64,000 bases of DNA from Platycnemis pennipes (Eukaryota > Arthropoda > Insecta > Odonata > Platycnemididae), in contig OW121849.1 in assembly GCA_933228895.1 (NCBI GenBank), positions 127,166,849 through 127,230,848 on the forward strand. Direction: 5' to 3'. Numbering within the stretch: position 1 is the first letter of the stretch; the number at the start of each line of letters is the position of its first letter. This document shows, piece after piece, positions 1 to 11,485 of this stretch. The notes beneath the pieces are model-generated. The model did not search any database, was not told the DNA's origin, and saw only the letters and a list, made by a program, of their open reading frames with translations. A program made the position numbers and the translations under genes.

Positions 1-291
1 TTCAGAGCTTGCCATTTCTCATTAATTAATCAGTCATTGTTAAAAAACTCAGTCAATAAAAAGTATTGCCTATGTATAGTCGACGTCCAATTTTTTTGCC
101 AGAAACATTGGTCTTAAAAACTTAATTGTAAGTACATCCACACTCAATGTTTCTGTTAGACCTTGATTTTCTGTTGCATTAATTTGTACTGAATTTTATA
201 ATAATGGTGCATGGGGAAACCATTTACAATTGAGTGAACTTTGATGGGTAAATATGATTTGTACTCATTTAAATCTTTCTTTGTTTGACAG

Positions 292-407
292 TACTGGTGG
301 GAGCCAAATGAGCCTCTACAAATAGCCTTTTGGAGTGTGTCCGGTGCCTGTCTCATTCTTATCGTTATTGTCGTTGCCTGTTGTATTTTATGGAGGAATG
401 CAAAAAG
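292..407 (+). CDS. Transmembrane exon of an unidentified single-pass membrane protein (partial gene)
   Basis: Internal coding exon of 116 bases between a consensus acceptor (TTTGACAG, ending at 291) and donor (AAAAG|GTAC at 408). It reads YWWEPNEPLQIAFWSVSGAC, then a strongly hydrophobic stretch rich in L, I, V and C, then a basic stop-transfer end (WRNAK). This is the layout of a type I membrane protein crossing from outside to cytoplasm. The exon ends after two bases of a codon; the exon at 2813 begins with the one base that completes an Arg codon, so the two join in frame. Everything upstream (ectodomain, signal peptide) lies outside the window. I do not recognise the family. Confidence 0.7.
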
Positions 408-2812
408 GTACATTGCAAATCTGTGTGATATTATTATAACTACTAAATGAAACTAATTAGGTACCTTCTTATAATGGCAATTCTAATTTCTTGACAACAA
501 TCAATTTTTGTGTCCCCTGTTATTTGCCAATGAATTGTTTATTCGTTCATCTAGGGTCGTGGTACCCAACTGGGGTGACACTACCCCCCAGGTGTCATAA
601 AGGATTTGTAGGGGGGTTATTGCTCTTCCTGGCAAAGACAGGTGGGAGTTTCATAATTCGGTGTTGGGTATCATAACTTTAGACTGGTTGAAGTAGAAGT
701 TAGTTTTTTTGAAATATTAACATGATTTTGGACTAATTAATTTCACAATAGAATTGCAATGTTTATGGTAGAACTTTATTTTTGTCATGTTATTTATGAA
801 TGCCAAGAGATAATGAAAATTTTATTACGATTTGGGTGTACTTGTACACCCATTAGGGTGTACTTGTAGCTTTTAATGTATTGATTTCAGCTTTTAACAT
901 TTTCTGAGTTTAGACAAAAATTTAGTACAGCAGAAATAAAATATTCTGATAAAAGAGACCTTTTGGTGATCGGTCAAGGAAATTGTTAAGACCATCAGAA
1001 AAAAGTCAGGGAATGTAAAACTTGGATATTGAAGTCAAGATATGCTTGTTGAGTTCATCCACCAGTTATGCAACCAGGACGACAATCACGGCAAAATCGT
1101 CTCGTAAAATGTAAATTGCGAACCATTTAAAAATTTTCTAGTGTAAATAAAGGGAAGACGTTACATTGTGGCTACATGGAAATTATTTGGACTTGAAGAA
1201 AAAGTCGTTAATGGCGGTAAAACCTAAATTGCAGGGACGTAAAAGCGAGGTTTTACTATATGTGTATAGGGAAAAATAATTAAATGATAATCTGTCAATA
1301 ATGGTGGATGTAAAGGAGAGACTTCTTAGCCACATGCTTTTTGATTATTTATCATTTTGGAGACAAGTGTTAGTGTGGTAGGTTCAGTCAAGCCTGATTA
1401 TAACGAAGTTGAAGGGGCCAAATATTTACTTTGTAATAACCAAACTTTGTTATATGTGAACCAGTTTTTAAGAGCCTCTCTTTAACGGGGATAGCCTTCA
1501 CTTAGTTATAATAGGAACTTTGTTATAAACGGGTTTGATATAATTGGGCTTGACTGTAGTGCTTTATTTGCTAATGACATTTTAGAAGCCCAGATCATCA
1601 ATAACTGTGGATCACTCTTATTGCAATGCATGTGCTTTATTGAGAAATGTTGCTGGTTAATTCTATGCATTGCATTAATAACATGGAGTGACTTTGAATT
1701 TTGGGAATTGGAAAGTTCGATTACAAAGCCACCTGGGTGCCCCTTATTGGGGATATTGGTTTAAGATTTCTAAAATTGGTAGCACTTCGATGACAAATTG
1801 TTTTTAATTATGCTGATTTTCAGCCTTTAATGGAAACATCCACTTCAAGAAAGTAATCATTTTAAGCAGGTTGGAAAATAATATTCTATATAAGATTTTT
1901 GAAAGCTCTTTATATCTATCTACCTATCTGTTTTTGCAAGTGTCTGACTATGGCTGTTCCCAGATTATGGATCCTTGACTGTATGTAGTGGGCATGTGAT
2001 GTCTGTGGCTATGCTTTGGAGATTACTTCTTCATGCCTTACTTAATCTTTGTAATGCTCGAATCTATTTGTTGCAGAAATTTAGAGTTCCAAAAATATTT
2101 ATGTTCATCAAGGTGGCCAGTAGTCATGGGTTTGTCAGTAAAAATGTCTTGAATGCATGAAAGTCAGTGATAATGAACATTTATCTACAATTGACAAGGT
2201 GGTTTTATATAGCAAGCAGGGTGTCTCCTAGGCAAATATGTATGTATGTACTTTCAAATTTCTTGGACCACATTTTAGGAATCCATGTTAAATGAACCGA
2301 GTGCATGGATATCATAATTGGAACGAATGATGATTTATAGATGAATTGTTCGACGTAAAAAGGAAAAAGTGGGATATATTTTGGCCATAAATCAGGAACC
2401 AATTCAAATGGGTTGGTGGTTGAGTAGTCAGTCTTGTAATTGACTATTTTTAAAGATAATCTCAAGGTGTCTTTTCTTGTATCAAGTTATTGTTCACCAG
2501 CTTAAGTCGCTTTTATTAGAAATTCATCACTAAGTCATGAAGAAGTCATAGAAATAAAATTAAAATGTTACCATACTTTACTTGCTTTAACATGCATATT
2601 TCGTATCATATGTTTTGTAGGTACATTTTTGTAGCTGCATAAAATTTTTCTGATGCGTAAAAATCATGTTGAACTCCATTTTAAACTTACATTTGGTGAT
2701 TTTTCTCTATTTTCTTTGCATAGCATGCATGTGGGTGCCTCATAACAGCTACAATACCAGTATTTAAATTTTTTTCAAGTAACTTAAAAGCAGAACATTT
2801 CATCCTTTACAG
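408..2812 (+). other. Intron of the single-pass membrane protein gene
   Basis: 2.4-kb phase 2 intron between the membrane-spanning exon and the terminal exon. It begins GTACAT and ends with the pyrimidine-rich acceptor CATCCTTTACAG. It contains a short inverted-repeat element (1385-1556) and, near 555-600, a sequence resembling the degraded end of a hAT transposon (GTGGTACCCAACTGGGG). I see nothing else in it. Confidence 0.6.
1385..1556. mobile_element. Short inverted-repeat element (mariner/Tigger-like MITE)
   Basis: The ends are imperfect inverted repeats: CAGTCAAGCCTGATTATAAC on the left, and on the right the complement of a sequence starting CAGTCAAGCCCAATTATA. The interior repeats TTATAACGAAGTT-like motifs in both orientations. 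CAGTC...CGTTATAAC ends are typical of non-autonomous pogo/Tigger mariner elements. A TA lies on the right flank but not exactly on the left, so the target duplication is unproven. No coding capacity. Confidence 0.5.
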
Positions 2813-3167
2813 GCAGTCAGATCGATATTACAGTGGTGACTTAGGAATTGACCAAGATGATGGTGACATGGGCGCCATGGACAATCATAATGCTTACGAA
2901 TACAGGGATGCTACATCGACACCACTACAACTGCAAAACCCACCAAAGGGGCGTTCAGTCACTCCCCCCCCTCCAGTAGTTTCTGCCCACCCAGGTGGTG
3001 GCAAGGAGGCACCAAGCCGCCGCACTGCAAGTAATCCGTCCTTGAAAACTGGGAGTGCATTGTCCCTGAAAGATTCCACGTACAATGGAAGTCGAGGTGG
3101 TGATGGTAAAGTGAGTGGACGGCCCCAGCCTACACCTCGATCATCTGTGCCTCAAACTGAAGTCTGA
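2813..3167 (+). CDS. Terminal exon: cytoplasmic tail of the single-pass membrane protein
   Basis: After the acceptor CCTTTACAG the frame runs 118 codons to TGA at 3165-3167. The tail starts QSDRYYSGDLGIDQDDGDMG and contains acidic and tyrosine-bearing segments (NAYEYRD), a run of four prolines, a Gly-rich patch and a Ser/Thr-rich end finishing PRSSVPQTEV. Low-complexity, proline-rich composition suggests a disordered cytoplasmic domain, possibly with SH3 or WW docking sites (inference). The C-terminal QTEV fits a class I PDZ-ligand pattern (x-S/T-x-V), which would suit a junction or synaptic membrane protein. The upstream frame is continuous through the exon, so the ATG at 2868 is internal and not a start. 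Family unknown to me. Confidence 0.72.
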
Positions 3168-3423
3168 AAAATTAATCGTTGTGCTTTTTGAAATTGTTTT
3201 TAGTGGTGAAACCTACCTATTTGTTTTATTGGATGTAAGTACAAAGTGTGAATACTTTTTATTTTGGTGGATATATTTTATTTAATATATTGTTGACGGA
3301 ATCAAGGAGTTCAAGAAAGCTAAAAAGATGATCAAATGAAGTTTTTTAATGCAGAGAAGAACTAGTGCCATGGCTAGGAATTTTTTTAGTGTGATTGTAA
3401 ATATTTGGGATGAAAATGAACAA

Positions 3424-3429
3424 AATAAA
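3424..3429 (+). promoter_or_regulatory. Candidate polyadenylation signal
   Basis: AATAAA 257 bases past the stop codon of the membrane-protein gene, in an AT-rich 3' UTR. It is the first canonical hexamer after the stop; another lies near 3828. Confidence 0.45.
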
Positions 3430-6400
3430 GGAAATTAGTGTTTCAACAATGATCTACGCGTGGCTGCTAGTGTCTTGGTGGTGTAATTTGTTGTGTTTTG
3501 TACATTTGGGTGTTTGGTGATAAAAGGAAGCTTGAGTAGTACCCAGGTGGCTTTTTTATGGACAGAAACTGCCCAAGCATTTTGTCATTTTGTTATTTTT
3601 ACATACTTATGGGAAATGCTCACATGCTATCTCCCTTTTATACACTTTTATTAAATCATTTGACTGTAATAATTGCCTTCCTTGTAAAATGAACAATGCC
3701 TCAATTTACTATTGATGGTTAATTTAATGAGAAATATGGGATTTCAGTGAGACATGAGATCAGGGCCACCATGTGGTTATGTGAAATCTTTGTGCTAATT
3801 AAATTCTAGTGCCCCCTACCTAATGAAAATAAAACTGGTGAACTAAAATGAGAAGCATTTCACATGGCAATGCAGCACCCCCTTGATCAAGCCCATTTCA
3901 TTATATAGGCCCAACACTCCTATGATGTCACAAGAGTGATCGATGAGAACTCGTAGCACAGAGAAATGTGAGATGTTTTGAATACGTTGACTCATTTAAC
4001 GTGATAACTTGATATAATTATAATTCATCTCATAATTTTCCATTGCTTATCTTTTATACTCTTACCACCCTCATCTCCATTTGAATGAAAAATCTTAAAT
4101 ATGATTATAGTTATGTGTTTAAGATACACCCTATAAAGGGACCAAGGAACTTCTGCTACGTTTTGTAACCTTATGCCGTTTTATTGCATCACTTATTTTT
4201 TATTCAAAAGAATGTTGCTCATTGTCCCAGAATTTTTCTCATTGGAAAAGTAAGTGGCACTCAAATACAAACCACTCTGACACAAAAACAAACGGCACAC
4301 AGCACTTTTCCTCCACATCTGAAATATATAAGAATTTATTTTTATGCATCTTTTTTTATTTGAAAAGCACCCAGCATAGTAAATAATTTTATTTTTCGTA
4401 AAGCAAAAGTAAAATTTACTTAAGTAGACCATAAAAATTGTTTTTGATTTACCTAAGTTTTGCAGTGTATTTTTCCAATTCAAGCTTGTTCTGCTTAAAT
4501 GCATAATGTTACTCAATATACCTTATTCATACAAACGCTTGGATACACAACTTTTGTGCCATGGCAGCATTTGCCGACCCTTTTTATCAGTATTACTGAA
4601 GAGCAGTGAAGCAATGAAGACAAGTGTGAAACATGAAAATTGTCTTCAGTAAAAGTTACACGTTCAATTAAGTTAGGAATTTATTTAGTTCTGAGAGAGT
4701 AGCACTGCATAAATAAAGCTAATAAGGTTTTCTTAATTAAAAATGTTCTCGGCAGCCATTAAACCACGAATACAAAGTGAATGACAATGGTGATGAGAAA
4801 CTAAAAGAAATTTAACTGTCAATCTTACCCCAAGATGAAGAATCCTCAGAAAATATTATTGAGGACATTAAGAAAGCAAATAAAGATATACTATATCACA
4901 ATGACTTTGAGAAAACTGAAAGGAATTTAACTTGCAACCTAGTACCTCAAGGTAAAGAATGAAATGGGCATGTTTACTTACCTGTCTAATTTGGTTTTAC
5001 CGCCATGTACTTCACCATGTTAGAATTCCAAAACCACAAAGAAACATATAAAATATTAATATTGTTCAAGAAATGCAAATAAGCACTACTACATATGATT
5101 AAAAGAGCATGTTTCACACTCCCAACCATGAGCATACAAATATCAACAATACAAGTCCTTCAAACAAGCCGAGAAACAATTGAGCAACACCTTTCCTTCA
5201 GATTTCTTTCGTGATGTCATAGAGATTTGTTGTCCCATATAACTGGCCTGTATATCGAGACAGCCTTTCCTTGATGAGGAACCTCTGTGGAGGGCAAAAT
5301 CTGCACATTCGCGCATGGTGGCCCTGCTTGTGATCTCATACATTAATGGATGCATGATTCCATTTGGGATATGAATATTTTCTTTCAGAAGGAAAAGGAG
5401 GCTGAAATGACATTAGAACTGTCAGTATTTAGTTTTATGTAGAAAGCATAGGGGAGGTGTGAAGTGACTTACCTAAGCTGGAATTGACTTTGTGCAGAAT
5501 AGCACTCCATGTAAAATGGCTTTCAGAAAAATTTATTTGTTGTTCTTTTATGTAATGAAATCTACGAGTTTTTGTCTATTAGTTGTCATTGAAATATCCT
5601 CATTTTCTTGTACAGAGATGGTCTCCAGGCATGAAACTTTATACAACCATTCCTTTTCCTTTGGTTTAAATGTTAGAATTTTCTTTATGAAGAGGCCCAT
5701 AAGAATTGATTGATGAATTATTCCGAATTTGATAATTCCTGGAAAACTTACTAAGGAATGTGGTGGAATTTTGTCAAATCTATTATTAGTTATTTATGCT
5801 GTAATGGAGAGTTTCTTTAAGGACCTGTGTTCAATTATGAAAGAAATATGGATCACTTATTTCTTCTCATGGGGAGTCACTTACTGTGAATCATGTATAG
5901 AATGCCCATCTAATGCTAAATTTAATTGATTTAAAATGCATACCAAAGATGGTTTGCCTTTTAGCTACATGTATTCTTAAGTTACTGTGATTGATTCCAA
6001 TATTATTTTTTTATAATGTATGTAAAAATCATGACTGGGAAATGTAATGAAGTTATTCTTCAGGATTGCATATTCTTCTATGCAGTGGTATAACCAAGAG
6101 TTGTGTCATCTCATGTGGTAGCCCCAGAGAACTTCTCTGTAGCAAGCCATGGGTAATTCTTAGATTATTTTCACTATGATGAATCACCTGAAGAATGATT
6201 ACCATGCATCAATAATTATAACCATAGAGTAAGCTCTTTGGTATAACATGACCATTAAGAATTAATGATAAATATGGATATACTGCCGTGAATTATTAAA
6301 TTTTAAACTTCATATTCAGAACGAAAATCTGTGTAAAATTTCTTGACTTAGAATGTTTAAGGTGATAATTAAGCCATCAAATGAAAGATGAATCCTGGAG

Positions 6401-7146
6401 TATTTTTTTTTATAAATTCAATAGTTTATTTTAAAGGTGAATTCTATTTTTTTTAATGTTCTAAAAATTTTAAGACTTTTCATTTAGTTCACTGTTTCAG
6501 GCATCACGTAGTGGAAGTGAGACATATTAGGTGAGTAAAAAACTTTTCCACAATATATTTAAAATCATAAAATTGCACTATATGTGTTTCGGCTTACTAA
6601 GCCATCATCAGGTGTGCACTCACAAACTTTCCGTGACAGCAGCGCAATATATATGAAAGGGGATGGGGATAGGAGAAAATGACTAGATGGTGAGTGAGTG
6701 GGGGGGATGCGAGGGTTATCGTTTAGTAGTTCCCTCATTATATATATCCATAGTATCAATAAGTTTGTTCCTGACCCCCTTTATTATGCCACTGCACCTA
6801 TGTGTTAAATTCTGCCGTGTTCATTTAAAATGAACATATTATTGTGTGCAATGTTTTTTTTCCTCTAAGGAATTTGCTCAAAATCTTGTAGATTTTTGGT
6901 AACTTTTACTAAAGAGGTTTCAGAAGGGTATTGCTTTTCTGCCAAGGTACTGTCCTAAAATTATTTTACATGCTTTCACCTTTTGTAAACCATCCATCCT
7001 TTCATTTGCACACTCTCATACAGTTCAGAAGCCTTCATGCCATGTTAATTCAAGAATTGCAAACAGGCCGCATATATCTTAGCGGAGTCACCCACTGAAA
7101 ATGCACTGTTCATGCCATGTTGTTACCATTAGCTCTATTATGTCAG
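3430..7146. other. Intergenic, no supported gene
   Basis: AT-rich DNA without convincing open frames. A weak internally repeated stretch lies at about 4745-4960, where GATGAGAAACTAAAAGAAAT and related A-rich motifs recur. The - strand end of a Penelope-like element lies at about 6560-6620. Confidence 0.5.
6563..6625 (-). repeat. Penelope-like element terminus with hammerhead-like motif
   Basis: On the - strand this reads ...CACACCTGATGA, then a stem-loop (GGCTT/AAGCC), then CGAAACACATATAGTGC. CTGATGA, a helix, then GAAA is the conserved order of a hammerhead ribozyme core, and such motifs are known at the ends of Penelope-like elements. The third helix is poorly formed and the expected cleavage nucleotide is G, so it is probably inactive. 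No coding part of the element is recognisable upstream. Confidence 0.5.
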
Positions 7147-7255
7147 GAGAGTGAAAGGGACTACTTCTTTGGGGAGTATGGTTTCCGGAAATTTGTCCTA
7201 TCTAATCACTTAAGAGAAGTTCTCAAAGATTTAAACCTTCAGTGTCGAATGAGCG
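7147..7255 (+). CDS. Candidate isolated coding exon, unidentified
   Basis: 109-base stretch between an acceptor-like TTATGTCAG and a good donor (GCG|GTAAGA). One frame is fully open and starts ESERDYFFGEYGFRKFVLSN; it continues HLREVLKDLNLQCRMSG. The composition (aromatic, charged, amphipathic) looks more like real protein than its AT-rich surroundings. I found no partner exon and do not recognise the family. It could be a chance open frame. Confidence 0.33.
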
Positions 7256-8100
7256 GTAAGATGTTCTTCTTTTGAATGAATCTTTATCTCTAGGATCACA
7301 GGCTTTGAATAACATATTGCTTACGCATGGTTGCCAACTCTCAGATCTCATCATATTGTGGCCATCCTTAAAACATAGATTACATGCACACAAAGTTTGC
7401 ATTTACAACAGTGGAAAAAATTTCCTCTGGATTTAATAACTATGTATTTCAATGTCAATCAGTCTTCATCTCTAGAGGGTTGGTATGATGTACTGGGCCA
7501 AATCCACACCATCCAGGGTAATGCTAAAGGTATGAGAGTTCCAGAGGTTAACAAAGATATTATGAATGTGACGTTTATAGTAGCCACATTTCTTCGCGCT
7601 CTCCAACCTTAAGCCAGATCACGTCTCATAATGTGTGTGACATCATATGTGGATGGTACCATTCACAAAATGCTATTCATGGTTTATTTTTTAACTCATG
7701 TTTTTTGTCTAATTCCTATTAAGTATGCCTAATATTATGACAGCCATGGAGCCTTTGCTTTGAAGTGATCATGTCATGCAAAGCAATAGGTTTTTCTTGA
7801 TCTTGTTTTTAAAATGAGTGATCATGTTTTTCTCATCAAAGGAATGCCTGTTTTCATCATTAGGATTACTTTGAAGAACAAACTATTATAAATTGTATTT
7901 GTAATGCTGTGTGCTTGAAGTGAAAAGAATTTTGTAAATGCTGTGTATTGAATACATTTTTTACATAAGAGACATGAATTTATTTCTTGATTCCAAATAA
8001 GGTCATGTGCATGCCATAAATATTTTTGTCTTAATACAAAAGTAATATAAATCTCAAGAAAAGAAAGGCAGCTTCTCGCTAAGAATGTGTTTTTGGTACA
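7256..8100. other. Noncoding stretch
   Basis: AT-rich sequence with no open frame that looks like protein and no clear repeat structure. Confidence 0.4.
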
Positions 8101-8953
8101 GGTATGTGGATGATGTTTTTAATTGTGGACTGATTCAAAAATGCAGTTTGAATTGTTCGTCTCTCAATTGAAATCCTTTAATCCTAACATAAAATTCACA
8201 AGTGAAAAAGAAGAAAATGGTCACCTCCATTTACTTTATTTAACCATTTCCAGAATGCAAAATGGTCTGCAACCCCTAAATTCTGCAAATTAATTGTACA
8301 TAGTTATAGACATCACTTAGCATAACCACTGCTCCACAAGTTACTTTCGATCCAATGTGCTGCTCAAATGCCAACATAGAACTGAACACAATAAAAGAAT
8401 AAATCAATGATGGCTAGTCAGAAGAACTAATAAATAATCTTTATCAGAAAAAGTTAATTAAAGTAGCCTAAAGCAACATGTACCACTCCCAAGTGGAGAA
8501 GAAATACTCTGTCCAATGGTAAATGCTTAGGAACCATTTCTAAAAAGGTGAGCAGAAAAATACTTAATGAAAGGGTAAAATCAGATTTTATAATATTTTT
8601 CATGCTAAGAAACTGATCTCACATGTAAAGGACAAAGTTCCTCAATCTAAAAAATTTTTGTATATAAATTATATCATGAGTCCTTGGCAGTTTATTTTGG
8701 AAGGACGGGACAGGAATTCAAACAGAGAGATTACACATTTAATTGGTCCAAAAAAATTTTGCTTCTCCCTTTACAAAATATATCTTGCAAAAAATGACTT
8801 CAAACCCAAGTTCCTATGTATAAATTAGAAATCTTTAATTGTCTGTTATAAGGTAGGCATTGAGAATGAATTTTTGTACACCTCCCACTCTCCCCTCCTT
8901 AGACCTACCTCTTTTCCACCCATAATGTCCTTGTGGGAGGTAGGTACCAGTGT

Positions 8954-8961
8954 CTTATATC
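8954..8961. repeat. Target site duplication of the hAT element, left copy
   Basis: CTTATATC, repeated exactly at 10520-10527. Eight bases is the length produced by hAT transposases. Confidence 0.85.
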
Positions 8962-9216
8962 CAGGGCTGGGAAAAATAAAGGCCGAGGAGTATTTGAAAT
9001 ACAAAATACCTTTGACTTGGGTATTTGAAATACAAAATAGTATTTTAAATACTTTTTAAAATACAAAATACATTTGTATGGAAACTAAGAGATCTTAAAA
9101 AAATATAACCTGTTTTACCACGTTAAGGATAGTTACAAACAGTACACGAGATGTGTGTGTTTATATATGTATATATTCATAAACTCTATATTTTACATTT
9201 TTAAAAGTAAAACTTT

Positions 9217-9717
9217 TTAAATGTTGCTCTCTACAAATGAATTATTCCCCTTGAGTTTTACAAATACAAGTTTTTCAAAGAGTGTGTCGGACAGAGATCC
9301 CCTCACAGGGGAATGGATAAAGCCAGCAAGTGAAAACAGTCTTTCCACTGGTGAAGATGAGCATAGGCTTGTGTTAAATCTGATAAACATTTTCTTAATA
9401 TTAGGATGGTTTTGAAAACTCAACAGAGATTTGTTTTTGTCATTAAAATAGCTGATGACCTCCAACTCAATCTGGGACTGTTGCTTTTTTTCACTAGTAT
9501 TCGATAGCACAAAGAAGTCATCATCCTCTCCACCACTTGTAGTGTCACAGGTATCATCACATGTACTGGCAATGTATGACTCTAATGAATTAATACAGAG
9601 ATTTTGAATGCGTTTTCGTTCAGAGTCTGAAATATGGTCTGGAAGCCACCGCAACTTGAAACTTGGATGAAAGCAAGAAGCTAAAATAGCCACATTCACT
9701 ACAGGAGATGTATTCAC
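9217..9717 (-). pseudogene. hAT transposase, C-terminal fragment with dimerisation domain
   Basis: 166-residue open frame. The second half contains ELEVISYFNDK, then a W-less spacer, then SSPVERLFSLAGFI, R-GSLSDTLFEKLVFVKLKGN. The pattern [A/S]PVERLFS-AG followed by FEKLVF-K is the conserved hAT dimerisation region at the transposase C-terminus. The catalytic N-terminal two thirds are missing, so this is a remnant. It sits between the terminal inverted repeats of its own element. Confidence 0.8.
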
Positions 9718-9839
9718 TTCAATATTCGGAGATATGGTCAGAAATTCGAAATCGGAAGTCGTAGTTTCTAGTTGGTTCTAGTTCGTTCCATGTTCATTCC
9801 TAAGCCGTGAATGAAACATTCATATTTTCCATCCCTTTG

Positions 9840-10154
9840 CAGGGATAGCTCCAATGATAGCTTAAAAATGATCGTCTGGCGCAGTCACTTTCAGTGATTG
9901 CGGCAATGTTAGGGATCCGTCTCCCTTTTTTCATCCCTGAAGTCATCGCTGACAACATCATTTGGCCAATCAGAGAACAAAGAGTGAATTTTGAGCCACA
10001 TTCGACTCTGAAGGGAAAGAGCATTATAAACATTAACCACCGTGAAATGAGAAGAGAAATTATGAGAAAAGGGATGAGGGAAATGATCACAAAAATGATA
10101 GCTCGAGCTATCATTTTCACGATCCCTGAAAAGCAATCATTGGAGCTATCCCTG
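9840..10154. mobile_element. Inverted-repeat element nested in the hAT transposon
   Basis: 315-bp segment with 19-bp perfect terminal inverted repeats: CAGGGATAGCTCCAATGAT at 9840-9858 and its complement at 10136-10154. Near the right end is a perfect palindrome (AAAATGATAGCTC and its complement, about 10094-10119). No 8-bp target duplication is evident, so origin by insertion is likely but not proven. It has open frames on both strands, which look accidental. Confidence 0.6.
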
Positions 10155-10519
10155 AAAAGAGACGGAAAAAATTATCGTGTGATTCTGGGTTGGTTACGGG
10201 AAATACAGTATGGAGGCAAATTTTGGATAGACTTAGTGCATCCTAAATTTCCTACCAGACTTAGCTGCCTAAATCCACTCCCTTATGACACTGAGGTAGC
10301 ACCTTAGCTCTGAGGACCACAGCCATTGACTCCCGAGTTTCATTTGTTCACTTACTCATGAAGTAATCTCCGAAGCATAGTGTTACAAAGGTGTTAACAG
10401 AGCTACTTCAAAAGTATTTTACAATGTATTTTGTATTTTAGAATGGGATAATACAAAAAATATGTATTTGAAATACAAAATACATTCAGGTCGTGTATTT
10501 GAAATACTGCCCAGCCCTG

Positions 10520-10527
10520 CTTATATC
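10520..10527. repeat. Target site duplication of the hAT element, right copy
   Basis: CTTATATC, identical to 8954-8961. Confidence 0.85.
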
Positions 10528-10640
10528 CTTCACCTCTATCAATTCTTGATTCTTCTACTTGAGCTCTACCTCCCTTGTCCATTATTACCTATCCCATCCC
10601 TAAAAATTCCACCACTATTTTGTGACTAATCTGCTGTAAT

Positions 10641-10690
10641 ACTCACCTGGTGATGGCATATGTCGAAACCTAGGTCATGCGCTAGGTACC
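10641..10690 (+). ncRNA. Hammerhead-ribozyme-like motif at the Penelope 3' end
   Basis: CTGGTGA (10647-10653; the consensus is CTGATGA), a short helix, GAAA (10665-10668), then a perfect 5-bp helix CCTAG/CTAGG closed by A and T, followed by A at 10688. This is the hammerhead order with correct A-U closure and a permitted cleavage residue. The first helix is weak and one core base differs, so activity is uncertain. Penelope-like elements are known to carry such ribozymes. Confidence 0.4.
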
Positions 10691-10766
10691 AATAAATTGT
10701 GGAATTGTAGTTACAATTTTTCATTCAAAAAAAGAAAGCTAATCTCATAGGTTCAGCATTAATCAT

Positions 10767-10985
10767 AAACGTTAAGGGACAAGTTGCATTTCATATGATG
10801 ACATCTCATGAGCAGTACACTGATAATAAAATCTGTAATAATGATTCTTTTAAATGAGTTCAAAGTAAATTCAGCAAGTTAAACGTTAAGGGACAAGTTG
10901 CATTTCATATGATGACATCTCATGAGCAGTACACTGATAATAAAATCTGTAATAATGATTCTTTTAAATGAATTCAAAGTAAATA
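10767..10985. repeat. 114-bp tandem duplication
   Basis: Two copies starting AAACGTTAAGGGACAAGTTG at 10767 and 10881. Over about 100 bases they differ at one visible position (AAATGAGTTC versus AAATGAATTC), so the duplication is recent. No coding content. Confidence 0.85.
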
Positions 10986-11485
10986 AGTCCAGCAGTCTGT
11001 ACTGATAAGTATCCCATGCAAATACTTCCTTCCTGGAATTAAATTAAAAATACCTAAATTAAAATTGTGTGAAATTAACACATCATGTTGTATTGCTTCC
11101 CCGATATGTTTGAAGAGTATAATTTAAAAATAATCACTCAGAATTATTATATTTTTATAAATTTCTCTATTAATCTAATGCCTCTGCATATTTTACATAC
11201 ACCATGTAATGAAGAATGGGACTAAAAGGGCTCTACATATTAGCCTAAAGAAAAAACATTCTCAATGCAAGAGGCTATGGCAAAGTTGGTTATGGGTGTA
11301 ACCTAGTTATTTATAACAAATGTTCAATCATCTCTTCTGTGTTATAGATCTGTAAAATAAAAAGATAGGATCTTTGGAAATTAAAGTAATTGTTATAAAA
11401 ACTGAATCTCATCCCTAAAAATGCCTATTGGAAAATTGCAACACAGCAGCAAGATTTGCTAGACCATTTGGAATGATTATTTTCC

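Larger units (their letters stand above)
8962..10519 (-). mobile_element. hAT-superfamily DNA transposon, internally deleted
   Basis: Starts CAGGGCTGGG and ends with its complement CCCAGCCCTG; flanked by perfect 8-bp duplications CTTATATC. The subterminal zones are packed with GTATTTGAAATAC-type motifs in both orientations, as expected of transposase-binding regions. The interior keeps only the C-terminal part of a transposase gene on the - strand (9217-9717) plus a smaller inverted-repeat element (9840-10154), so it cannot move by itself. It is inserted in the 3' untranslated part of a Penelope-like relic. Confidence 0.85.
8100..10720 (+). mobile_element. Decayed Penelope-like retroelement, interrupted by a hAT transposon
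   Basis: A heavily mutated PLE on the + strand. At 8100 a frame reads RYVDDVF, the catalytic motif of Penelope reverse transcriptases, followed after a frame change by QLKSFNPNIKFTSEKEENGH, which fits the region after the YVDD box. At about 8640-8870 a second frame gives VYFGRTGQEFKQR, matching a GIY-YIG endonuclease. The 3' untranslated part is cut by the hAT element 8962-10519 and resumes at 10528, ending in a hammerhead-like motif near 10647-10690. Many stops and shifts: a relic. Confidence 0.62.

Noticed and set aside
2868..2870. ATG at 2868 as the start of a small protein
   Set aside because: The frame is open upstream to a splice acceptor at 2812 and joins the membrane-spanning exon in phase, so it is an internal Met.
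9894..10307. A 137-codon + strand frame in the nested inverted-repeat element
   Set aside because: It runs through the palindromic end of the element and out into the hAT, with an open frame on the opposite strand too; a by-product of the inverted repeats.
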